From: Oscillospiraceae bacterium
GTDB taxonomy: Bacteria > Bacillota > Clostridia > Oscillospirales > Ruminococcaceae
Reading direction: 5' to 3'
DNA: 51,394 nt
NCBI GenBank assembly: GCA_030523195.1
Contig: JAUNJC010000003.1
Coordinates: 1 to 51,394, forward strand
Below are positions 32,839-40,943 of the stretch, piece by piece. The first letter of the stretch is position 1. Each line of letters starts with the position of its first letter. The notes under the pieces were generated by a model. It was not told the origin of the DNA, made no database searches, and saw only the letters and a list, made by a program, of their open reading frames with translations. Position numbers and translations under genes: made by a program.

Positions 32839-33273
32839 ATGACTGCACCGCAGAAAATTCACAGTTACGAGCTGGCATTTATATTTTTGCTCGGCTGTTT
32901 TATTTATAGTCTTCTGGAGATTGCCACGAGGGGCTATACACATTGGACGATGACGCTGCTTGGTGGAATTGTGGGGATACTGCTTTACTGGATGCATGGA
33001 ACGGCACCACAGCACACCTTGTTTTTACAAGCATTATCTGGTGCTTTTATGATTACTGCACTAGAGATGGTGGTTGGTGTGTTGGATAATTTGATTATGC
33101 AGTGGCACGTTTGGAGTTACCGAGAGGTTCCGCTGAACCTGTTCGGGCAGATTTGTCTGCCGTTTTCGGTGCTTTGGTTTTTTGTTTGTCTTCCTGCCAT
33201 TGGACTCTGTCATGTGGTACGGAAACGATTTCAGAGTGTGTTACAGGCAAAACAGGAATCGCTTTTATTGTAG
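32839..33273 (+). CDS. Putative ABC-transporter-like membrane protein (CmpB family)
   Basis: A 144-residue integral membrane protein with four hydrophobic segments (about 10-28, 38-56, 64-90 and 107-128). ATG 32839 follows AAGGTG. The pattern SLLEIATRGYTHWTM with the later LNLFGQICLPFSVLWF matches the family called putative ABC transporter type IV or CmpB-like, common in Clostridia. No ATPase gene accompanies it, so the transporter label is nominal. It diverges from malQ, sharing an intergenic region of 110 bases. Confidence 0.78.
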   Translation: MTAPQKIHSYELAFIFLLGCFIYSLLEIATRGYTHWTMTLLGGIVGILLYWMHGTAPQHTLFLQALSGAFMITALEMVVGVLDNLIMQWHVWSYREVPLNLFGQICLPFSVLWFFVCLPAIGLCHVVRKRFQSVLQAKQESLLL

Positions 33274-33598
33274 CATAGTTTTTGGGACCTGACAAGCGGT
33301 CTGACTGGAATTTATAAATTTATTCATGAAAGTTTATAGTAATAGAAATCAAATGTCCCTGCTGTAAATAAAATGTTGAAATTAAAATCAAATTTTTTTT
33401 GCAATTACGGGGGAAGCGTGCTTTCTCTTTGCAAAACAGGTGCTTTTATGAAATATACGGAAAATGAGAGACTGTGGTGACAAGAAAAGAATAGAAGCGT
33501 ATCGTATCGTTTGGGCGTGCAAAAAAGCAATATGAAATCTTTTTATAGAACTGGTCGGAGATAGAAGATTGGTTTTTAATTTTGTCTGTATCATGCGG
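33274..33598. other. AT-rich intergenic region before the AAA ATPase gene
   Basis: About 325 bases, clearly richer in A and T than the flanks. I see no gene, tRNA or strong hairpin in it. It precedes the promoter at 33599 and may mark the boundary of an acquired segment. Confidence 0.5.
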
Positions 33599-33627
33599 TT
33601 GACTTTTGGAAAGTATAACGATATAAT
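33599..33627 (+). promoter_or_regulatory. Promoter of the ATPase-nuclease pair
   Basis: TTGACT (33599-33604), 17-base spacer, TATAAT (33622-33627), about 39 bases before the TTG start. Confidence 0.8.
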
Positions 33628-33665
33628 AAATAATAGTCAATATGGTAGGAAGAAAGGTGGTTTTT

Positions 33666-34729
33666 TTGAAAATAAAACAGGTAGAATTAGAAAATTTTAT
33701 GATATTTCATTCGCTTTCCATGCAATTTTCCGATGGGATCAATTTAATCTTTGGGGAAAACTCTACTGGGAAAACAGCTATTTTAAAAATTCTCTATGCT
33801 TCTACTAAAGCCATTTCAGATAGCATGAATCAGAAAAAAACAATCTTGAAAGAACCGTTTCAAAAGCATTTGGTTCAAAAAATAACAGGTGTATTTCGAC
33901 CAGAACGGGATGCAATTGGACGACTGGTTGGAAGAAAGCAAGGGAGCAATCGGGCAGAAGTAGAAATTTTTTTGGAGCAATCGGATAAATTATCATTTGG
34001 ATTTGGAAATCGACAGGTGAATGGAATAGATATGAATGCGGTTGTGAAAAATGAGATAGAACCATTTATACCAATTTATATTCCACCAAAGGAAATTATT
34101 TCTGCTACTGGGAACTTTACATCCTTATATGATGAATTTCACATTGAGTTTGATGAGACTTATTATGATTTAGCAAAGTTATTGTTGCGTCCTTTAAAGA
34201 AAGGAGCGAATACAAAGGAGCAGAACAATGTTCTCTCTGCACTTCAGAAGATCATAGATGGCAACATTGTACAAAAAGATAACCATTTTTATTTAAGGAA
34301 GAATGGCGGGGAATTGGGCTTGTATCAGAAGGTTATCGAAAACTTTCCACTATTATGTATTTGATTCTTTCTGGCAGTTTGAATTCGCAGTCTATTCTAT
34401 TTTGGGATGAACCGGAATCCAATATGAATCCAAAAATGATCTATCATGTCACACAAATGCTTGCAGAATTGGCAAAAATGGGTGTTCAGATTTTTATTGC
34501 AACACACAGTTATTTTATTCAACAGGCATTTCAACTCATGACTGCTTATCCAAAGGCAAATCCTAAAAATGTGGATATTCAGTTTTTTTCTCTGTTTCAA
34601 CAAACGGAAGCAGATGGAAAACAGGACATCCAATTAGAAGTAGGAAATTCGTTAGAGAATATACAACATAATGCGATTATGGAGGAATTTGATGCACTCT
34701 ATGATAGAGAATTGGGGATGATGCCATGA
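33666..34729 (+). pseudogene. AAA/OLD-like ATPase split by a one-base frameshift
   Basis: Two frames together make one ATPase of about 354 residues. The first (TTG 33666, after GAAAGGTGG, to 34364) has Walker A in IFGENSTGKTAILKIL near residue 35. The second (visible from 34355 to 34729) has Walker B in ILFWDEPESNMNP and the switch His in IFIATHSYFI. Near 34322 the sequence reads GGCTTGTATCAGAAGG. One extra G (TTGGTATCA) would restore an unbroken frame through VSEGYRKLSTIMYLIL, the usual signature region of this family. The domain layout is that of AAA_15/AAA_21 ATPases found in Abi, OLD, Septu-like and other defence systems. The stop overlaps the nuclease start by 4 bases. It could be a real mutation, a phase switch or a sequencing error. 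Confidence 0.82.
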
Positions 34730-35367
34730 TCATGACAGAGGGAAGTTTGCAATTTGATTTTGGAGCGAATGCGACTGCAATGAAGTTTGATGATACAAAA
34801 TTTTATCGCAAATCTTTTGCAGAAAGAATGCCAGAAGGAAAAGGCGTTGATTTTATCGCATTGACAAAAGATCGCTTGATGCTAATTGAAGTGAAAAATT
34901 GTACTGGACATGAGTCAGAAAGTATTTGGCGCACCGATACTAATTTGGAACAACATAAAAAATCCATTCTTAATAAAATTCCAAATTGTAATGAAATTAA
35001 AAGTTCATTGGAGGCAAAACATTGTTTGTTTCAGATGGAAGATTCCTTTGATATCGAAATTGCAAAAAAAGTTGCTTCTACGGTTGCCTGTATGGCAGGA
35101 GCAGCTACATATTCCAAGGGAATAGAGTTAGATGCACAAATTTATGATTGTTATTGGAAACAGTGGGAAAAATTGAAAAAAGGAACTTTGACACTGAATG
35201 TCATTTTATTTTTAGAAGGGAATTTTGATTCTCAAACCCGAAGCAAAAAAATGATTATGCGGCGAATACAGAATAAATTAAGGGAACATTTGAAATGGTT
35301 GAATGGGACGGTGATGGTCGTAGATGCTTCTACCTGTACGAGGTATTTCCAGACATTTCGTTTGTAA
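34726..35367 (+). CDS. Putative PD-(D/E)XK nuclease paired with the AAA ATPase
   Basis: A 213-residue cytoplasmic protein. ATG 34726 overlaps the ATPase stop (ATGA), so the two were translated together. Asp42 in GVDFIAL and Glu55-Val-Lys57 in LMLIEVKN make the D...ExK metal site of the PD-(D/E)XK nuclease fold, with KGVD before it and CTGHE after. A helical half follows (about 75-213), with KKVASTVACMAGAA and a basic RSKKMIMRRIQNKLREHLKWL segment that could bind nucleic acid. The name of the family is not known to me. As the partner of an ATPase sensor it would be the effector of an abortive or restriction-like defence system. That is inference from gene pairing and motif. Confidence 0.75.
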   Translation: MIMTEGSLQFDFGANATAMKFDDTKFYRKSFAERMPEGKGVDFIALTKDRLMLIEVKNCTGHESESIWRTDTNLEQHKKSILNKIPNCNEIKSSLEAKHCLFQMEDSFDIEIAKKVASTVACMAGAATYSKGIELDAQIYDCYWKQWEKLKKGTLTLNVILFLEGNFDSQTRSKKMIMRRIQNKLREHLKWLNGTVMVVDASTCTRYFQTFRL

Positions 35368-35395
35368 ATAAATTGTAAATAATTCAAAAAATACC

Positions 35396-35423
35396 TTGAC
35401 GGATTTAGCACGAGTGCTATAAT
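35396..35423 (+). promoter_or_regulatory. htpG promoter
   Basis: TTGACG (35396-35401), 16-base spacer, TATAAT (35418-35423). The spacer itself holds the palindrome TAGCAC-GA-GTGCTA (35406-35419), built from CIRCE-like half sites. The start point should fall within the CIRCE element. Confidence 0.85.
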
Positions 35424-35427
35424 AGTG

Positions 35428-35454
35428 TTAGCACTCCAATAGAAAGAGTGCTAA
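35428..35454 (+). promoter_or_regulatory. CIRCE operator (HrcA binding site)
   Basis: A perfect CIRCE: TTAGCACTC, nine bases, GAGTGCTAA. HrcA bound here would block htpG transcription until heat or unfolded protein titrates GroEL. HtpG is less usually under CIRCE than groESL or dnaK. No hrcA gene is in the window. Confidence 0.95.
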
Positions 35455-35497
35455 TTTTAGAAGGGAGCGACTGTGGCAACGCAGTCGGGATTGGTAT

Positions 35498-37387
35498 ATG
35501 GAACAAAAACAGTTTAAAGCAGAGTCCAAGCGGCTCTTAGATTTGATGATTCATTCAATTTATACACATAAGGAAATCTTTCTGCGGGAACTGATTTCCA
35601 ACGCCAGCGATGCCATTGATAAGCTGTATTTCCGTTCTTTGACGGATGACAGTGTCAATATGAAAAAGTCTGATTTTGCGATTGACATCATTCCGGATGA
35701 GGCAGAACGTACCTTGACCATCAAGGATAACGGAATTGGTATGACAAAGGAAGAATTAGAAGAACATCTGGGTACGATTGCAAATAGTGGCTCTTTGCAG
35801 TTCAAGAGTGAGAATCAGATGGAAGATGACCATCAGATTATTGGACAATTTGGTGTTGGTTTCTATTCTGCCTTTATGGTAGCCAGCCGTGTTACAGTAA
35901 AGTCCAAGGCATTTGGTGCAGATAAGGCGTATGTATGGCAGTCTGAGGGAACAGATGGTTATACCATTGATGAATGTGACAAGGAAACGGTCGGAACAGA
36001 AATCACATTGGAAATTCTGCCGGATGAAGAAGACAAGGAAGAAGGGGCAGAAAAGTACAGTGATTTCCTGAATCAGTACCGCATTCAGTCACTTGTAAAG
36101 CGTTACAGCGATTATATTCGTTTCCCAATCCGGATGGATATGCAGAAATCCAGAAAGAAAGAAGATTCGGATGAATATGAGGAATATATTGAAAATGTTA
36201 CACTGAACAGTATGACACCGCTCTGGAAGAAAAACAAGAGCGAACTGACAGATGACGATTACAATAATTTCTATAAGGATAAATTTAATGACTACAGCAA
36301 TCCGCTGCACCATGCATTGATTCACAATGAGGGAACTGTTACCTATGATGCATTGCTGTACATTCCGGAACGGGCACCTTATAATTATTATTCTAAGGAA
36401 TATGAAAAGGGTTTGCAGCTGTATGCAAACGGCGTATTGATTATGGATCGCTGTGAAGATCTGCTGCCGGATTACTTCAGCTTTGTCAAGGGATTGGTCG
36501 ATTCGGAGGATGTTTCTTTGAACATTTCCCGTGAAATGCTTCAGCATGATGCACAAATGCGGTTGATTGCCAAGAGCATTGAGCGTACAATTAAAAATGA
36601 ACTCAGCCGGATGATGAAGAATGAACGGGAACAGTACGAGAAATTCTATCAGGCATTTGGCTTGCAGTTGAAGTATGGCGTTTATTCTGATTATGGCATG
36701 CACAAAGATTTGTTGCAAGACCTGTTGCTGTTCACTTCTTCTAAGGATCAGAAGCTGACCAGTCTGGCAGAATATGTAGACCGGATGCCAGAGGAACAGA
36801 CTTGTATTTACTATGCCTGCGGGGAGAGCGTTGCCAGAATTGAAGCATTGCCGCAGACGGAATTGGTCAAGGACAAGGGCTATGAAATCCTGTACTTTAC
36901 GGATAATGTAGATGAGTTTGCCATTAAGATGTTGATGAAGTACAAGGAGAAGGAATTTAAATCGGTGTCTGCGAATGACCTGAATCTGGAGAGCGAAGAG
37001 GAAAAGAAAGCTCTGGAGGAGAAGGAGACTGCTAGCAAGGATATGCTGGAGAAGATGCAGAAGGCATTGGAGGGCAAGGTTGCAAAGGTAAAGTTGTCCG
37101 GTCGTCTGAAATCCCATCCGGTTTGTTTGAGCAATGAAGGCGATTTGTCTATGGAAATGGCAAAAACGCTGAATGCAATGCCGGGTGTGGATCAGCCAGT
37201 ACAGGCACAGACTGTATTGGAATTGAATCCAGAGCATCCGATTTATCAGAAATTGCAGACTTTGGATGAGGAAACACTGGGCAAGTACAGCCAGCTGCTT
37301 TATAATCAGGCGTTGTTGATTGAGGGGATGCCGATTGCTGATCCTGTGGCATTCTCCAATTTGATTTGTGAATTGATGGAACATTAA
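35498..37387 (+). CDS. htpG: Hsp90-family chaperone HtpG
   Basis: A 629-residue cytoplasmic ATP-dependent chaperone. The N-terminal GHKL ATPase domain shows [20 protein letters not shown] and [13 protein letters not shown]. The middle domain carries [22 protein letters not shown] and [15 protein letters not shown], and the C-terminal dimerisation part is complete. The length is normal for bacteria. The ATG at 35498 has only a weak GGGA site at 7-base spacing. A better AGAAGGGAG lies about 30 bases upstream, separated by a small hairpin CGACTG/CAGTCG (35468-35487) that would bring it nearer to the start codon. Regulated by the CIRCE site above. A terminator follows. Confidence 0.96.
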   Translation: MEQKQFKAESKRLLDLMIHSIYTHKEIFLRELISNASDAIDKLYFRSLTDDSVNMKKSDFAIDIIPDEAERTLTIKDNGIGMTKEELEEHLGTIANSGSLQFKSENQMEDDHQIIGQFGVGFYSAFMVASRVTVKSKAFGADKAYVWQSEGTDGYTIDECDKETVGTEITLEILPDEEDKEEGAEKYSDFLNQYRIQSLVKRYSDYIRFPIRMDMQKSRKKEDSDEYEEYIENVTLNSMTPLWKKNKSELTDDDYNNFYKDKFNDYSNPLHHALIHNEGTVTYDALLYIPERAPYNYYSKEYEKGLQLYANGVLIMDRCEDLLPDYFSFVKGLVDSEDVSLNISREMLQHDAQMRLIAKSIERTIKNELSRMMKNEREQYEKFYQAFGLQLKYGVYSDYGMHKDLLQDLLLFTSSKDQKLTSLAEYVDRMPEEQTCIYYACGESVARIEALPQTELVKDKGYEILYFTDNVDEFAIKMLMKYKEKEFKSVSANDLNLESEEEKKALEEKETASKDMLEKMQKALEGKVAKVKLSGRLKSHPVCLSNEGDLSMEMAKTLNAMPGVDQPVQAQTVLELNPEHPIYQKLQTLDEETLGKYSQLLYNQALLIEGMPIADPVAFSNLICELMEH

Positions 37388-37405
37388 GCGATTGTAATGA
37401 AAGAA

Positions 37406-37452
37406 AAAGAGCTGTTGTATCGATTTATACGATGCAGCGGCTCTTTATTTTT
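37406..37452 (+). terminator. Terminator after htpG
   Basis: An imperfect stem, AAAGAGC...GTTG...ATCG with CGAT...CAGC...GCTCTTT, followed by ATTTTT, about 20 bases after the stop codon. Confidence 0.85.
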
Positions 37453-37607
37453 ATCATAGTATATGTGTATTTGCTGAACCAGTACTATCTGCCGAATGGT
37501 TTGGAAACGGTTTTTGGAAGAAGTCCAAAAATGCAATCTATCCTTGTGAAAAACGCACAAGAAAATCAAAGTTATTTTGTCAATTTTTATGAAAATCACA
37601 AAAACAG

Positions 37608-37637
37608 TTGACGAGAAAAAACAGAAACAGGTATAAT
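37608..37637 (+). promoter_or_regulatory. Promoter of the small dockerin gene
   Basis: TTGACG (37608-37613), 18-base spacer, TATAAT (37632-37637), 20 bases before the start codon. Confidence 0.75.
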
Positions 37638-37656
37638 AAGAAAAAGGAGATCTGAT

Positions 37657-38442
37657 ATGAAAAGAGTGCAGCAAAAAGTAAATTTTATCTTTTGTTCTAT
37701 CATATGCTTTTGTTTTTTATTTTTTTCCTTGTCAATTACTTTTCCAGTTTCCGCAGCTGTTATATCGATTCCTTATACGCCCTCCCCAGATAGTTTGACG
37801 ACAGATGGCAAATATTTGCGTCTGAATTTGCGGAATGTTTGGAATGGTAATTGCGAAGATGTACCGCAAGCGGTTACTTGTTCGGGTTTTATCAATGTCA
37901 CCTTTACGATTTCTGGTCTTGGAAAATTGACCGATCCCTATACTGTCTCTTTGCTTGGAACAGCTGGTGATCTTACGTTTTGGAATAACGCTTCTGATAC
38001 CGCCTCTGCCGGGAATGTGCATGTCAGCAGAGATGGTACATACAATGTCCAAACGATTTTACCGCATGCAGTTTACACCATTGATTGTTTATTGTTGACA
38101 ACTAATATCAATCTTTATCAATATGCAGAAAGCGGAACGGTTGCAGATGCAGGAATTTCTATTACGGTACAGCAGATTACAACAGAAAATACATCGCCTG
38201 TTGAAATGCTTGGAGATGTTGATGGCGATGCCATGATTTCTGTGGAAGATGCTGTACTAGTTTTGACATATTATGCGAGACAGTCGGCTGGCTTACAGCC
38301 GGATACAGAAGCAGTGTTTTTCCATATTCAGAATGGAGACGTGGATGGAAATGGTGTGATTTCTGTTGAGGATGCAGTTTCGATTTTAACATACTATGCG
38401 AAACAATCTGCTGGCTTATCTCCTGATTGGAAAAGCGGATAA
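37657..38442 (+). CDS. Small secreted dockerin protein with unknown beta-rich module
   Basis: A 261-residue secreted protein. ATG 37657 follows AAAAAGGAG. The signal peptide (about 1-34) is long and Phe/Cys-rich. Residues 35-175 form one compact beta-rich module (LTTDGKYLRLNLRNVWN, then FINVTFTISGLGKLTDPYTV, then DGTYNVQTILP) of no family I can name. Its size and strand pattern suggest a carbohydrate-binding or X module. The dockerin (about 183-258) has two good calcium loops, DVDGDAMISVED and DVDGNGVISVED, each followed by the helix AVxxLTYYAxQSAGL. The module is therefore probably brought to the cellulosome as a non-catalytic binding part. It has its own promoter. Confidence 0.85.
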   Translation: MKRVQQKVNFIFCSIICFCFLFFSLSITFPVSAAVISIPYTPSPDSLTTDGKYLRLNLRNVWNGNCEDVPQAVTCSGFINVTFTISGLGKLTDPYTVSLLGTAGDLTFWNNASDTASAGNVHVSRDGTYNVQTILPHAVYTIDCLLLTTNINLYQYAESGTVADAGISITVQQITTENTSPVEMLGDVDGDAMISVEDAVLVLTYYARQSAGLQPDTEAVFFHIQNGDVDGNGVISVEDAVSILTYYAKQSAGLSPDWKSG

Positions 38443-38639
38443 AATAACATGTATTTATAAATCAGTGTTTATTTACCATAGGGGGGCTGCCATTATAGCG
38501 TGTGTGTGTTTTCTGAAAATGAAAAAATTGTTTTCTATGAAATCATAGGATTTTCAGTGGGTTTATAGGGATGATTTGCAAATAGCACAGCCGAAATAAA
38601 ATCTGTTTTGTGGAAAATAGCAGTTCTAAGTGAAAATAA

Positions 38640-38668
38640 TTGACAAGCTGCGAAAAAATTAGTATAAT
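38640..38668 (+). promoter_or_regulatory. Promoter of the GLUG/dockerin gene
   Basis: Consensus TTGACA (38640-38645), 17-base spacer, consensus TATAAT (38663-38668). Confidence 0.88.
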
Positions 38669-38725
38669 GAATAAAATGGGAGCAGATCTTTCACAAAAAA
38701 TTAAAATAGAAAAAGAGTGAATAAT

Positions 38726-40792
38726 ATGGAAAAGAGAAGAACAATTTTATGCAAGAAAGCGATTTCTTTTTTTGTCATCACGTTGCTGACAATCGCTTGT
38801 TTACCAACACAATTTTCTGTTTTTTCTGTGGCATGGGATGGAGAAATAGATACCAGCTGGTATCATGCAGGGGAAACAGAACTTTCGATTTCCAATCCAG
38901 AGGAGCTTGCAGGATTGGCAAAGCTAGTAAACGGTGGAATTAATTTTGAGGGTGTAACGATTACACTGCAAGCGGATTTGCAGTTGAACTCGCTGACAGA
39001 CTGGGAAAAATGGGAGACGAACGAAGTTGTACCAGAAAACAGCTGGACCCCAATTGGTATTTTTGATGAATGTATTTTTCATGGCGTATTTGATGGAAAT
39101 TATCACACCATTTCCGGTTTGTATGCAGAATCAACCGGAAAAAAAGGATTATTTACTGCCATAGCTTCTGATGCAGTTGTGAAAAATCTAACATTGGAGA
39201 AGAGTTATTTGAGCAGCATTGATGACTATGCAGGTGGGATTTGTGCCTATAATTATAGGGGGACGATTCAGAATTGTCACAATTATGCTATCATTTCCTC
39301 TTGGTATTATACAGCAGGCGGTATTTGTGGTGCAAACTATTTTGGTGTTGTTTCACAGTGCAGCAATGAAGCGTTTATTTCTGCTACAGTAGATGCCGGT
39401 GGAATTACAGGCATTAATTTTTGTGCGACCATTGCAGAGAGTTATAATACAGGAAAAATTTCAGCGAAAAAATGTGGTGGCGGAATTGCTGGAGAAGAGA
39501 GCAGCGGAGAGTTTCAGAATTGTTATAATACTGGTAACATAAAAGGGGAACAAGTAGCTGCTGGCATCGTTGGAAAATATAATGAAGGAACACTGGATAG
39601 CTGCTATAATATTGGCAGCATTACAGGAATTAATACAGTTGGCAGCATTGTGGGTGCCGCTGCAACACATTGTGAAAACTGTTATGCGCTTTCTGGTGTT
39701 GCAGAGAAGGCATTAGATAGCGATCGCTGTGTCATAATGAAAAAAGCAGAAATGCAGAAAGCAGCCTTTGCAAAACAGCTTGGAGATGCCTATAGCGGTA
39801 CGGATGGCAGCTATCCACTACTGGAATGGGAACAGAATGTTCCTGCTTATACGGAAACAACCCCATCAACGACATCGGATGTGACGACAACGACACCTTC
39901 CACGGATACAAGTACTGTAACGACAGCAGGTACTGGCAGCACGAGTACCACTGTTATAGATGGGATACAAGTGGTGACTGTGAACAATGTGCAAGAAATC
40001 CATCAGATCGGTGGAACACTACAGTTGTTTTTATTGGGGACAACAGAAAAGCCGATTTGGTTGTCTACCAATGAGGACATTGCAACAGTTGATGAGAATG
40101 GATTGGTGACGGCAATTTCTGAGGGAAGTGTTATGGTGGGGGCAACAGTTAATCATAAATTTTATAAATTGATCGTTACGGTAATGGATTCAGGGACTAC
40201 AACGGGAACTACTACCACCACAAAACCTGTAGCCAGTACCACCACTACCACAAAATCCGTAACCCATACAACGACTGCCACCAAGACCACAGCAAAAACG
40301 ACATCTACAACCACTACAACGTCCTCTACGTCTCCAGTTACGACTACAACAACATCAACCACCATTACGCAAGAAGGAACGACAATAACCGAACAGACAC
40401 GTGTTGCCTATGAAAAGGGTGATGTAGATGGAAACAGTATGGTGAATGTAGAAGATGCTGTTGCGGTATTAACGTATTATGCAAAGCGTTCTGCTGGTAT
40501 GAATCCGATTTTCTCAGAAGTGCCGATGCAGCATGCAAAAGCAATGGTTGCATCGGATATTGATGGAGATAGTATTATCTCTGTAGAGGATGCGGTTGCC
40601 ATTCTGACCTATTATGCAAGAAAATCTGCGGGATTAAATCCAGATTGGTCGGAAATAGGAAACACAGTTCCGCAGATGGTCGCAGTAGAGGAAACACTAC
40701 CAGAGGAGAACACGGTAGAAGAAACAGAGATGTTACTGGAAGAGCAGGCAGATTTACCACCCACAGAAATCATAGCAGAGCCAATTATATAA
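38726..40792 (+). CDS. Secreted GLUG-repeat, Ig-like and dockerin protein
   Basis: A 688-residue secreted protein. ATG 38726 was chosen over a GTG three codons earlier. The signal peptide is about 1-35. Residues about 110-330 contain at least five GLUG-type repeats (for example GGICAYNYRGTIQNCHN, GGITGINFCATIAESYNTG, AGIVGKYNEGTLDSCYNIG), which usually build a beta-solenoid surface stalk. A Big_2-like Ig domain follows (about 415-480; STNEDIATVDENGLVTAISEG is represented by NEDIATVDENGLVTAI), then a long Thr-rich linker (about 490-555). The dockerin (about 565-645) has the loops DVDGNSMVNVED and DIDGDSIISVED. An acidic 40-residue tail follows the dockerin, which is unusual since dockerins normally end the chain. 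Probably a structural or binding component of the cellulosome. Confidence 0.87.
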   Translation: MEKRRTILCKKAISFFVITLLTIACLPTQFSVFSVAWDGEIDTSWYHAGETELSISNPEELAGLAKLVNGGINFEGVTITLQADLQLNSLTDWEKWETNEVVPENSWTPIGIFDECIFHGVFDGNYHTISGLYAESTGKKGLFTAIASDAVVKNLTLEKSYLSSIDDYAGGICAYNYRGTIQNCHNYAIISSWYYTAGGICGANYFGVVSQCSNEAFISATVDAGGITGINFCATIAESYNTGKISAKKCGGGIAGEESSGEFQNCYNTGNIKGEQVAAGIVGKYNEGTLDSCYNIGSITGINTVGSIVGAAATHCENCYALSGVAEKALDSDRCVIMKKAEMQKAAFAKQLGDAYSGTDGSYPLLEWEQNVPAYTETTPSTTSDVTTTTPSTDTSTVTTAGTGSTSTTVIDGIQVVTVNNVQEIHQIGGTLQLFLLGTTEKPIWLSTNEDIATVDENGLVTAISEGSVMVGATVNHKFYKLIVTVMDSGTTTGTTTTTKPVASTTTTTKSVTHTTTATKTTAKTTSTTTTTSSTSPVTTTTTSTTITQEGTTITEQTRVAYEKGDVDGNSMVNVEDAVAVLTYYAKRSAGMNPIFSEVPMQHAKAMVASDIDGDSIISVEDAVAILTYYARKSAGLNPDWSEIGNTVPQMVAVEETLPEENTVEETEMLLEEQADLPPTEIIAEPII

Positions 40793-40813
40793 TGTTATCC
40801 ATTTTAAAGTTAT

Positions 40814-40860
40814 AACAGCAAAAAGCAGTCTCTGAAACAGGGGCTGTTTTTTGCTGTCAT
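40814..40860 (+). terminator. Terminator after the GLUG/dockerin gene
   Basis: ACAGCAAAAA-G-CAG pairs with CTG-TTTTTTGCTGT, with two mismatches and a T-rich end (ATTTTTC), 25 bases after the stop codon. Confidence 0.75.
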
Positions 40861-40943
40861 TTTTCTTTTTGATGACATAAACAACAGCCTTGTCTGCATA
40901 TGCTTGTATCAAATGCAACAAGATGTGCAGGAGGGAGAGAACG

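Noticed and set aside
34315..34365. Programmed -1 frameshift in the ATPase
   Set aside because: There is no slippery heptamer and no following pseudoknot that I could see; a one-base deletion explains the break more simply.
36089..37384. 431-codon minus-strand open frame
   Set aside because: It is a shadow of htpG in another frame, with no ribosome site and an implausible composition.
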